From NCBI GenBank assembly GCA_021372865.1, contig JAJFTO010000017.1, positions 124,001-188,000 of the forward strand: a stretch of DNA of 64,000 bases. The letters run 5' to 3'. Under the pieces are notes generated by a model. That model searched no databases. It was given only the letters and a program-made list of their open reading frames with translations, and was not told where the DNA came from. The position numbers and the translations under genes were made by a program. This DNA comes from Porphyromonadaceae bacterium. GTDB taxonomy: Bacteria > Bacteroidota > Bacteroidia > Bacteroidales > Dysgonomonadaceae. Below, piece after piece: positions 53,340-61,485 of the stretch (positions are counted from its first letter, which is position 1; each line of letters begins with the position of its first letter).

Positions 53340-55217
53340 ATGAAAATAATTAACAAAATATCACTTCTGGCATCCTTATTTATTACGTTAATGCTTTCAG
53401 GCTGTCTTGATAATAAGGAATTAAATCTGAATGTTTCAGCTGTAAACAAGTTGATAGAACCATATGACCAACTTTCCGTACCCTTGCAAAGTTCTGCCTC
53501 AGCCTCTGTATATTTTGAATGGGAGACTGCTACTGCAGAAGATGGCGAATTGGTTTTGTATGAAATCGTATTTGACCGCGAAGGAGGCGACTTTTCCAAT
53601 CCTATTTACAGATTACCGTCCGAAAATAAAGGCTTAAGTCCTTATGCAAGCGTAACTCATAAACAACTCAATAAAATCGCAGCTTTAGCTGGAATAGATG
53701 CATCAGCGACAGGGCGACTTATATGGTCGGTAGTAGCCTCAAAAGGTGTAAATGGAAAAGTAGCCAACGAGTCTCGCACGATAGAAGTCACCAGATTGGC
53801 CGGATTTGCCGATATACCGGCTTCACTTTACCTGACTGGTGAGGGTTCTGAAGGTGGAAGTGATCTATCAAAAGCCTTACAATTAAAAATGATAGAAGAA
53901 GGTGAATTTGAAATATTTACCGAATTGACCGCCGGTAAGAATTACTATTTTACCGATGCTGTAACAGGTACTTCAAAACAATATTATACTGAAGGTGGGG
54001 TTTTGAAAGAAAATGGTACCAGTAACATAGCTCAAACCGGAATCTATAAAATTTCAGTAGATTTTAATTCGGGCATAGCAGTTTATTCAAAAATTAAGGC
54101 TGTAAAATGGTTTCATTGTAATTCTAATGTGAAAAAACTGGAACTACCTTATACAGGTCGCGGAGTTTGGGCGCTAAACAAACATACAATGACTACCGAA
54201 GATTTCGGTAGTGAACAGGCCAACCCACGTTACAGATTTGTAATGGAATACGAAGATAATACGGAAACTGTCTGGGGGCCGGCTAATTTCAGTGAGAATG
54301 GCATTCCTGGTGAAAATCTCAGTTACTTCTATACAAAAGAATATACTACTGCTGACGGTGTAAACCAATTTAATCCAAAATGGAAAAGAGTTCAATCCAA
54401 TAGTACATCATGGATCGGATATACTTACGACATGTCCCTGATATTACAGGCAAACAATCCCTACACTCATACTTTGACGGAAACAACGCCGGATGAAAAT
54501 TCTCCCGGACAGTCAGTTGTCCCTACCAGCCTGTATATAACCGGCGAAGGTTCAGAGGGAGGTAATACTTTGTCGCAAGCTATTAAAATGAAAGCTCTTG
54601 AAGGAGAAAAATTCGAAATATTCACTCGTTTAACTTCAGGAAAAAATTACTACTTTGTAGATTCTAATACGGGAGTACCAAAACATTTTTCAACTGAAAG
54701 TGGAACGCTGAAAGAAAATGGTACTTCCACTGTCGATGAAACAGCCATCTATAAAATTGTACTGAATTTTAGCGATAAAACGGCTGTTTACTCAAAAATT
54801 AAGGCTGTAAAATGGTACCACTGTAATTCACAAAGTAAAACACTTGAACTCCCATATACCGGTAGTGGCAAATGGACTTTAAATAGTCATACAATGACAG
54901 AGGCTGATTTTAGTGGCGGGGACAACAAAAATCCACGATACAGGTTTGTCATGGAATATGGTGACGGTACAGAAACAGTGTGGGGCCCTGTCAACCCCAC
55001 GGAAGACGGTGCTCCGACTGGTGACCCTGCCTACTTCAATACTAAAGAATATACTGCAACAGAAATAGCTGCTTTATTTTCCGAGAGCCAGAGAGCGTTT
55101 AATCCCAAATGGAAACGAAGTCAAAGTGCCACTGTCTCATGGCTGGGATTTACCTACGATATATCACTCATCTTACAGGCCGATAATATGTATTCTCATG
55201 TGCTAAAGGAAAAATAA
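53340..55217 (+). CDS. SusE-type surface glycan-binding lipoprotein with tandem duplicated module
   Basis: A 625-residue lipoprotein (lipobox LSGC followed by LDNKELN). Residues about 25-155 form a SusE N-terminal Ig-like domain (SASASVYFEWETATAEDGEL). Two similar modules follow, starting at residues 162 (SLYLTGEGSEGG) and 397 (SLYITGEGSEGG), period 235. Each contains KNYYF, YSKIKAVKW-x-HCNS and NPRYRFVMEY segments, and the DNA repeats a 25-bp identical stretch within each. The GEGSEGG start resembles SusE/SusF outer modules. The protein probably binds mannan at the surface; binding is not demonstrated by sequence. It stands 11 bp after susD. Confidence 0.85.
   Translation: MKIINKISLLASLFITLMLSGCLDNKELNLNVSAVNKLIEPYDQLSVPLQSSASASVYFEWETATAEDGELVLYEIVFDREGGDFSNPIYRLPSENKGLSPYASVTHKQLNKIAALAGIDASATGRLIWSVVASKGVNGKVANESRTIEVTRLAGFADIPASLYLTGEGSEGGSDLSKALQLKMIEEGEFEIFTELTAGKNYYFTDAVTGTSKQYYTEGGVLKENGTSNIAQTGIYKISVDFNSGIAVYSKIKAVKWFHCNSNVKKLELPYTGRGVWALNKHTMTTEDFGSEQANPRYRFVMEYEDNTETVWGPANFSENGIPGENLSYFYTKEYTTADGVNQFNPKWKRVQSNSTSWIGYTYDMSLILQANNPYTHTLTETTPDENSPGQSVVPTSLYITGEGSEGGNTLSQAIKMKALEGEKFEIFTRLTSGKNYYFVDSNTGVPKHFSTESGTLKENGTSTVDETAIYKIVLNFSDKTAVYSKIKAVKWYHCNSQSKTLELPYTGSGKWTLNSHTMTEADFSGGDNKNPRYRFVMEYGDGTETVWGPVNPTEDGAPTGDPAYFNTKEYTATEIAALFSESQRAFNPKWKRSQSATVSWLGFTYDISLILQADNMYSHVLKEK
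53823..55214 (+). repeat. Tandem module duplication within the SusE-type gene
   Basis: Unit A starts at 53823 and unit B at 54528 (705 bp period). The DNA still matches over short blocks, for example TCAAAAATTAAGGCTGTAAA in both, which suggests a fairly recent duplication. Unit B carries a small insertion before its end. Confidence 0.75.
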
Positions 55218-55218
55218 A

Positions 55219-56352
55219 ATGAGGAAGTTATTTTTCATTATTTGTTGGGCTATTTTCATAAGTGGCTGCAATGATGACGATAAACCCGGGTATAAACCTG
55301 TTATTGATTCTATTGACTTTACTGCTGCTGCCGACAGCAGCAGTAAAGCATTAATCAACACTTTTTGGAGTGAGTCGCAACAATATTTTGTAGAGAACAA
55401 CTATGGGGGAACAGGCTTTCAATATTGGCCGCAGGCTCATGCTATCGATGTCGTAACCGATGCCTATATACGTACTAAAGACAACTATTATAAAGCGTAT
55501 TTTGATAAATGGTTCAATGGCGTACGAAAAGGCAATGGAGACAAATGGAAAAATAATTTCTATGATGACATGGAATGGATAGCTCTGGCCCTGTTTCGTA
55601 TGTATAAAGCCACCGGAGAAGTAAAGTATAAAGATGCCACCATAGAACTGTGGAACTTCATCAAGGATGGCTGGAACGAAGCTTATGCCGGAGGGGGAAT
55701 AGCGTGGAGAACCGTTGAGCCGTATAAAAAAAATGCCTGCTCAAATGGACCAGCCTGTATTCTTGCAGCCCGTCTTTATCAGGAAACTGGTGACGAGAGT
55801 TACAAGGAGTGGGCGGTAAAAATCTATCACTGGGAAAAGGTAACTTTGCTACAGAATGACGGTGCAGTACTTGACCATATTGATGGAAGGGATAATACGC
55901 TGACCAACTGGAAATTTACTTATAATCATGGAACATTTATTGGATCAGCAGTAGAATTGTATAAGATCTTCGGGAATAGGACCTATCTCGACGATGCTGT
56001 ACTGACGGCAAATTTTACCATCGGCTCGCTGGTTACTAATTCAGTACTGAAACTCGAAGGATCAGCTGACTGTTCCACTGACAATGATGCACATTTATTC
56101 AAAGGTATTTTTATCCGTTATTTTTCTGAACTAATTCAACAAGATATTGATGCTGCAGCTAAAAAACGCTACCTGCAGTTTGTAAAGTATAATACTGAAA
56201 CTTTATGGACAAAAGGTACATTAAAAAATCCGTTACTTTTCGGGCCTGACTGGATCACAAAGCCGGGTATGAAAACTACATTAAAAGCAATGGTAAGTGC
56301 CTGCATGCTTATGGAGACTACTGCTTTGCTGAAAAACCGAAATTTTTTATAA
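55219..56352 (+). CDS. GH76 endo-alpha-1,6-mannanase lipoprotein
   Basis: A 377-residue enzyme predicted to cut alpha-1,6-mannan backbones internally. The (alpha/alpha)6 fold is seen from repeated helical segments, and the GH76 catalytic Asp-Asp pair is D116-D117 in FYDDMEW. Other family segments are GGGIAWRT and FTYNHGTFIGSAVELY. The signal peptide ends in ISGC17 followed by NDDDK, a clear acidic surface-export-like signal, so the enzyme is likely displayed outside. It begins 1 bp after the SusE-type stop. Family membership is firm; chain specificity follows from the family. Confidence 0.9.
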   Translation: MRKLFFIICWAIFISGCNDDDKPGYKPVIDSIDFTAAADSSSKALINTFWSESQQYFVENNYGGTGFQYWPQAHAIDVVTDAYIRTKDNYYKAYFDKWFNGVRKGNGDKWKNNFYDDMEWIALALFRMYKATGEVKYKDATIELWNFIKDGWNEAYAGGGIAWRTVEPYKKNACSNGPACILAARLYQETGDESYKEWAVKIYHWEKVTLLQNDGAVLDHIDGRDNTLTNWKFTYNHGTFIGSAVELYKIFGNRTYLDDAVLTANFTIGSLVTNSVLKLEGSADCSTDNDAHLFKGIFIRYFSELIQQDIDAAAKKRYLQFVKYNTETLWTKGTLKNPLLFGPDWITKPGMKTTLKAMVSACMLMETTALLKNRNFL

Positions 56353-56366
56353 TTCAATAGGAATCT

Positions 56367-57740
56367 ATGAAAGAGAATCATAATTCATTAATCAGATACA
56401 AACAGCAAATGAAATGGATATGCGGAGCCTCGCTAATACTGACTCCTGCTTGCATCGCATACCCATCTGATAAAGGAAATCCAGTAGAACTACCTGTAAA
56501 TAAAGATCGTCCTAATTTTGTTGTCATTTTGGCAGACGATATGGGATATTCAGATGTCGGAGCTTTTGGATCTAAAGATATTCGTACACCCAATATAGAT
56601 AAAATGGTGTCTGAAGGAATGAAATTTACTGATTTCCATTCTAATGGTGCTGTCAGTTCTCCCACCCGGTGTGCTTTACTTACTGGAAGGTATCAACAAC
56701 GTGCTGGAGTAGAAAATGTCTTATTGGTGAATGATGCCATTGACAAGATCGAAGGTGGTTTGCCAACAGATGAAATTACTTTTGCGGAGATCCTCAGGAA
56801 AAACGGATATAGTACGGCATTGATAGGGAAATGGCATCTTGGATATAAAGAAAAAAATAATCCTTTGAATTTCGGCTTTGAAAAATATATCGGGTTTAAA
56901 TCAGGAAATGTAGATTATCATTCTCACCTTAACAGACGCGGTGATCTCGATTGGTGGGATGGGCTGGAATTAAAGAATATGCCCGGATATACTACATCTC
57001 TTTTGACCGATTTGTCATGTGACTATATCGCCGAGAATAAAGATCAACCTTTTTGTCTCTACATTGCACATGCAGCTCCGCATTCACCTCTTCAGGGACC
57101 GTCAGATGGTCCTGTGAGAAAGGAAGCATCGAATGCGGAAAAATCATCCGGACGTTCAAATTTTGATATCTACCGGGAAATGGTGGAGGAATTAGATGCC
57201 GGTGTAGGTAAGGTTTTGCACACACTTGATAAATATGACTTGACAAAGAATACTTTGGTTATTTTCACATCGGATAATGGACCGGTTATCGAATATGGTG
57301 GTTCTGCCGGGCAATTTAAGGGCGAGAAAGGAACTGTTTGGGAAGGAGGGCACCGCGTACCGTGCGTGATACGAATGCCGGAGACAATCAAGCCAAAGAG
57401 TGTTTGTAATATTCCATTAATGTCTTTTGATTTTTTTCCGACAATATTAGAAATGGCTGGCGTTAATTACGATGATACGGGGAAAAAACTTGATGGTGTT
57501 TCTTTTGTAAATGTATTGCGGGATGGCAATATTAAGGAAAGGACCTTATTCTGGGGGATTGGGAATGATCGCTATGCAGTAAGGCAAGGGAATTGGAAAA
57601 TGGTATGTTCTGGTAAAGAAAAGTCACTTTATAACCTGGAGAGCGATCCGGAGGAAAGTGTCGATGTCTCATCAAAAAATCCTGCAATAGTGCGAAATTT
57701 TAGTCAACAACTTGAAGTATGGAAAAAATCAGTTTATTAA
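56367..57740 (+). CDS. Sulfatase, serine type (family S1), first of pair
   Basis: A 457-residue type I sulfatase. The formylglycine motif reads S97-S-P-T-R101, the Ser type that needs an anaerobic radical-SAM maturase (anSME), none of which is encoded here. Metal-binding and other motifs are ILADDMGYSDVG, LIGKWHLGY and TSDNGP. A hydrophobic signal region (WICGASLILTPAC) follows an unusually long polar N-terminus; a lipobox at TPAC is possible, and no acidic export signal follows. It would remove sulfate esters from the glycan, probably in the periplasm. It shares its leader layout with the next gene. Confidence 0.9.
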   Translation: MKENHNSLIRYKQQMKWICGASLILTPACIAYPSDKGNPVELPVNKDRPNFVVILADDMGYSDVGAFGSKDIRTPNIDKMVSEGMKFTDFHSNGAVSSPTRCALLTGRYQQRAGVENVLLVNDAIDKIEGGLPTDEITFAEILRKNGYSTALIGKWHLGYKEKNNPLNFGFEKYIGFKSGNVDYHSHLNRRGDLDWWDGLELKNMPGYTTSLLTDLSCDYIAENKDQPFCLYIAHAAPHSPLQGPSDGPVRKEASNAEKSSGRSNFDIYREMVEELDAGVGKVLHTLDKYDLTKNTLVIFTSDNGPVIEYGGSAGQFKGEKGTVWEGGHRVPCVIRMPETIKPKSVCNIPLMSFDFFPTILEMAGVNYDDTGKKLDGVSFVNVLRDGNIKERTLFWGIGNDRYAVRQGNWKMVCSGKEKSLYNLESDPEESVDVSSKNPAIVRNFSQQLEVWKKSVY

Positions 57741-57817
57741 CAATATTAGGCACCCTCTCCTAATATTACTTTTTTGCATGAATGGAAAGTAATTGATTTT
57801 TAATTTATTAAATAAAT

Positions 57818-59311
57818 ATGAAAGAACTAAATAACTTTACAAAATCAAACAGACAAGAAATAAAATGGGTATTCGGTACTGTCTTGCTGATGACATCCTC
57901 TTGCTCAGCACAGCCGGTAGATGAAAACCCAATAAAACCACCATTAGATACTGATCAGCCAAATATCATCTTTATTTTAGCAGACGATATGGGGTACGGC
58001 GATATTCACAGATTCAATCCCGGATCTGCCATACCCACCCCCCATCTCGATAAACTTTCGGCTCAAGGAATGATGTTTACGGAGGCTCATTCCGGCTCCG
58101 CTCTCAGTACACCCACACGTTATGGCCTTCTTACAGGGCGTTACAGTTTTCGCAGCAGCCTGAAAAAAGGAGTTCTTGGAGGATTTAGCAAACCTCTTAT
58201 TGAAAAAGACAGACCTACAATAGCGTCTTTATTAAAATCACGTGGTTATCATACCGCAATAATCGGTAAATGGCATTTGGGATTGGGTTGGCAAACCACT
58301 GACGGCTCAGAGGCAGAAGAAAATAATACAGCATTTGATAAGCCATTGACATACACGCCAAATGATGCAGGTTTTGATAAAAGTTATATTCTTCCTGCAT
58401 CATTGGATATGGTACCTTATGTATATATTGAAGATAGAAATGTGGTTGACCCCGTAATGACAGTAATAGAAGGTGTTGATTCGCCACGCGGACATTTCTG
58501 GCGTACCGGCAAAGCATCTCAAAGTTTTTCCATAGAAAAAACACTCGATCACTTTACGAATAAAGCAAAACAATATATCAGAGAACATGCGTCCGGGAAA
58601 CAGCCCTTTTTCCTTTATATGCCACTTACTGCTCCTCATACACCATGGCTCCCAGCCGATAAATTCAAGGGCGTATCGGGTGCCGGAGACTATGGTGATT
58701 TTGTAGTTCATGTAGATGATGTGGTCGGACAGGTAACATCTCTGATTGACAGTTTGGGAATAAAAGAAAAAACACTGATTGTATTTACAAGCGATAATGG
58801 CGCCGATTGGACTTCAACAGACAAGGCTACTTATCCGCATCTTGCTAATTACATCTTTCGGGGAAGAAAATCAGATGCATGGGAAGGAGGTCACCATATC
58901 CCCCTAATTATTCAATATCCAAAAGTGATAGGTTCTGGAAAGACTTCTGACGCACTGGTTTGTATGACTGATTTTTTTGCTACTTTTGCTGAAATAACCG
59001 GTGCAAATACGCCTCTGTGGGCAGCCGAAGACAGTAAAAGTTTTCTTCAAGTACTGAACGGAAGTAGTAAAATAGCACGAAATGAGGTTATTCACCATTC
59101 AGGTGACGGATATTTTGCGATCAGGCAAGGGCGCTGGAAATTTATTGATTGTAGTGGTAGTGGAGGGTGGTCTTCTGCAGATAAAGAAACGCTACCGCCA
59201 GGGCAACTCTATGATATGCAAACAGATCCGGAAGAGAAAAACAATCTGTATGATAAATATCCTCAAAAAGTAGAAGAATTGAAAAATCTTCTGAACACGA
59301 TTATCCGGTAG
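57818..59311 (+). CDS. Sulfatase, serine type (family S1), second of pair
   Basis: A 497-residue arylsulfatase-like enzyme. The formylglycine motif is S97-T-P-T-R101, at the same residue number as in the preceding gene. Other motifs are ILADDMGYGDI, AIIGKWHLGLGWQ, and FTSDNGADW. A lipobox (MTSSC followed by SAQP) is likely and the residues after it are not acidic, so a periplasmic location is favoured. The middle and C-terminal regions differ clearly from the first sulfatase, so the pair probably act on different sulfate positions. It lies 77 bp after it, and 13 bp before the GH92 gene. Confidence 0.9.
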   Translation: MKELNNFTKSNRQEIKWVFGTVLLMTSSCSAQPVDENPIKPPLDTDQPNIIFILADDMGYGDIHRFNPGSAIPTPHLDKLSAQGMMFTEAHSGSALSTPTRYGLLTGRYSFRSSLKKGVLGGFSKPLIEKDRPTIASLLKSRGYHTAIIGKWHLGLGWQTTDGSEAEENNTAFDKPLTYTPNDAGFDKSYILPASLDMVPYVYIEDRNVVDPVMTVIEGVDSPRGHFWRTGKASQSFSIEKTLDHFTNKAKQYIREHASGKQPFFLYMPLTAPHTPWLPADKFKGVSGAGDYGDFVVHVDDVVGQVTSLIDSLGIKEKTLIVFTSDNGADWTSTDKATYPHLANYIFRGRKSDAWEGGHHIPLIIQYPKVIGSGKTSDALVCMTDFFATFAEITGANTPLWAAEDSKSFLQVLNGSSKIARNEVIHHSGDGYFAIRQGRWKFIDCSGSGGWSSADKETLPPGQLYDMQTDPEEKNNLYDKYPQKVEELKNLLNTIIR

Positions 59312-59324
59312 GTAGTACATAGAA

Positions 59325-61478
59325 ATGAATATGAAACAGTTTTACATCCTCCTCCTGATGATACTCGCAACCATCGGCTGCTCGGCCGATAAGCCGCTTA
59401 CCAGCTATGTAAACCCGTTACTGGGAACGGCCACACTATGGGAACCCGAAGATTTGGGATATGTACGTACCTGGAAAACCCGCACCTGGGGTGCCGAGGT
59501 CTTCCCGGGCGCTTCTCTGCCCAATGCAATGGTGCAACTGAGTCCTGTGACAATGTTCAGGAGTGGTGCTGGTTATCAGTACGAAGATACGGTAATTTAC
59601 GGCTTTGCCCACACCAACAAGGGGCACTGGAACCTGCTGCATCTGCCAATGCTGCCGGCTACCGGAGAGGTATCGGCTTCGGATTATGCTTCGGGATACA
59701 GCCACGACAATGAATCGGCCCGGCCGGGTTACTATCAGGTTTTTCTGGAAAGATACGGGATCAATGCGGAGCTCACTACGACGCTCCGCTGCGGTTATCA
59801 CAGGTATACTTTTCCTAAGGGGGCGGAAAAAAGACTGATTGCAGATATGACACGTACCAACAACCGGGTGAAGGACTGGGGTATCCGGAAGGAAGGGGAG
59901 TATGTTTTTACCGGCTTTCAGGACACGGATGGGAAAATATTCTTCTATGCTGTATCCAACTATCCTATTAAAGATATCCGTCAGGTGAAAGACGACAAGC
60001 ATGAGATTTCTCTGGTAAATTTCGGAGAAAACCGAAAGAATGAGCCGCTGGAACTAAAAATAGGATTTTCCTTTGTGAGCGTTGAAAATGCAAAGATGAA
60101 CCTGGAGAAGGAGATGATCGACAAAAGCTTTACGCAGGTAGTGAAGGAAGCCGATAAAACATGGGAGAAACTCTTGTCGCATATCAAGGTTACAGGAGGT
60201 ACAGCAAGAGAAAAGGGAATTTTTTATTCTACCCTTTACCGATCATTCTTATGGCCTGCCCTGCGCAGTGATGTAAACGGTGATTTCACCGATGAACAAG
60301 GAAACGTGGTCAATGAAGGGTTCCGCTATTATACCAATCCCTCTTTCTGGGATGACTACCGGAACAAACTTATACTGTTGGGAATGATCTCTCCGGATGT
60401 CACTACAGACATCATCAAATCAATTACAGACAAAGGTGAGAAAAAAGGAGGCTATATGCCCACCTTCTTTCACGGAGACCATGCTTCGGTTTTTGTCGCT
60501 GGAAGCTGGCTGCGCGGCATCACCGGGTTTGACCTGAAGCGCGCTTACAACTTGCTGCTTAGAAATGCAACTGTTCCCGGCAAGGGCGGAAGACCCTATC
60601 TCGATGAATACCTGGAAAGGGGCTGGATTGCAGAAAAAGACACCGCCAATGTACCGACTTGGGACGAGTATAAGGCGGCCGTCACCAAAACAGTGGAGTA
60701 TGCCTACGATGACTATGCCACTGCGTTGATAGCGAAAGAACTTGGAGATAAGGAAAATTATGGAATATTGATGGAACACTCCAACAATTACAAGAATCTG
60801 TTCGACCCTTCCACCGGCTTCTTTCGTGGAAAGATTGAAGATGGAAGCTGGATCGCCGATTTCGATCCATACTATCCCTATTTCGCTTATATGTACCGTG
60901 AGGCCAATGCCTGGAACTCGCTCTTTTTTGCGCCACATGACCCGGAAGGGATGATCGCACTCTATCCAAGTACGAAGGCAGTAGATCAGAAACTGGATTC
61001 ACTTTTCACCGAACCCTGGCGGGGGTACGAGGCACACAACATGACCGGCTTTATCGGTAATTATTGTCATGGCAATCAACCCTCCCACTCGATTCCTTAC
61101 ACCTACTACTTTATCGGGAAGCAGGAGAAATCGCAATGTGTGCTGGACAGTATCATGGATCGCTTCTACGACATGGGAGCGGAGAAGCTGGCTTACGCCG
61201 GCATGGACGATGCAGGAGAGATGTCGGCATGGTACGTCTTCAATGCGATCGGCCTCTATAGCTATTCACCCGCCGACCCGGAATACATTGTGACGGTACC
61301 GATATTCGACAAGGTGGAGTTTACCCTGGGTGACAATACCACGTTCACCATCCGGAAGGAAGGGAACAGTAAGAAGATCAAACAGATTCGGTATGATAAA
61401 GAACCGATTCAGGGCTGGTTTGTGACCCACGATCAACTGAAAAAGGGCCGGGAGCTGGTGATCACAACCACCGAATAG
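59325..61478 (+). CDS. Divergent GH92 alpha-mannosidase-like lipoprotein
   Basis: A 717-residue Ca-dependent exo-alpha-mannosidase family protein. The lipobox is TIGC19 followed by SADK, not an acidic surface signal, so it is probably periplasmic. GH92 motifs are seen at VNPLLGTATLW and PGASLPNAMVQLSP, E526 in REANAW (the position of the catalytic acid in EGNAW), GNQPS at 583-587 and GMDDAGEMSAWYVF from 626. The usual GTGGHGHTFPGA start is replaced by a longer segment, and GNEP and EGNAW are changed to GNQP and EANAW. It is therefore an outlying subgroup. Its base composition is GC-richer than the sulfatase genes just before it. Confidence 0.85.
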   Translation: MNMKQFYILLLMILATIGCSADKPLTSYVNPLLGTATLWEPEDLGYVRTWKTRTWGAEVFPGASLPNAMVQLSPVTMFRSGAGYQYEDTVIYGFAHTNKGHWNLLHLPMLPATGEVSASDYASGYSHDNESARPGYYQVFLERYGINAELTTTLRCGYHRYTFPKGAEKRLIADMTRTNNRVKDWGIRKEGEYVFTGFQDTDGKIFFYAVSNYPIKDIRQVKDDKHEISLVNFGENRKNEPLELKIGFSFVSVENAKMNLEKEMIDKSFTQVVKEADKTWEKLLSHIKVTGGTAREKGIFYSTLYRSFLWPALRSDVNGDFTDEQGNVVNEGFRYYTNPSFWDDYRNKLILLGMISPDVTTDIIKSITDKGEKKGGYMPTFFHGDHASVFVAGSWLRGITGFDLKRAYNLLLRNATVPGKGGRPYLDEYLERGWIAEKDTANVPTWDEYKAAVTKTVEYAYDDYATALIAKELGDKENYGILMEHSNNYKNLFDPSTGFFRGKIEDGSWIADFDPYYPYFAYMYREANAWNSLFFAPHDPEGMIALYPSTKAVDQKLDSLFTEPWRGYEAHNMTGFIGNYCHGNQPSHSIPYTYYFIGKQEKSQCVLDSIMDRFYDMGAEKLAYAGMDDAGEMSAWYVFNAIGLYSYSPADPEYIVTVPIFDKVEFTLGDNTTFTIRKEGNSKKIKQIRYDKEPIQGWFVTHDQLKKGRELVITTTE

Positions 61479-61485
61479 GATTTTC

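Noticed and set aside
45893-59324. Integrative element with integrase, IS ends or att repeats around the AT-rich locus
   Set aside because: No integrase, transposase, tRNA target or matching direct repeats were seen at either edge.
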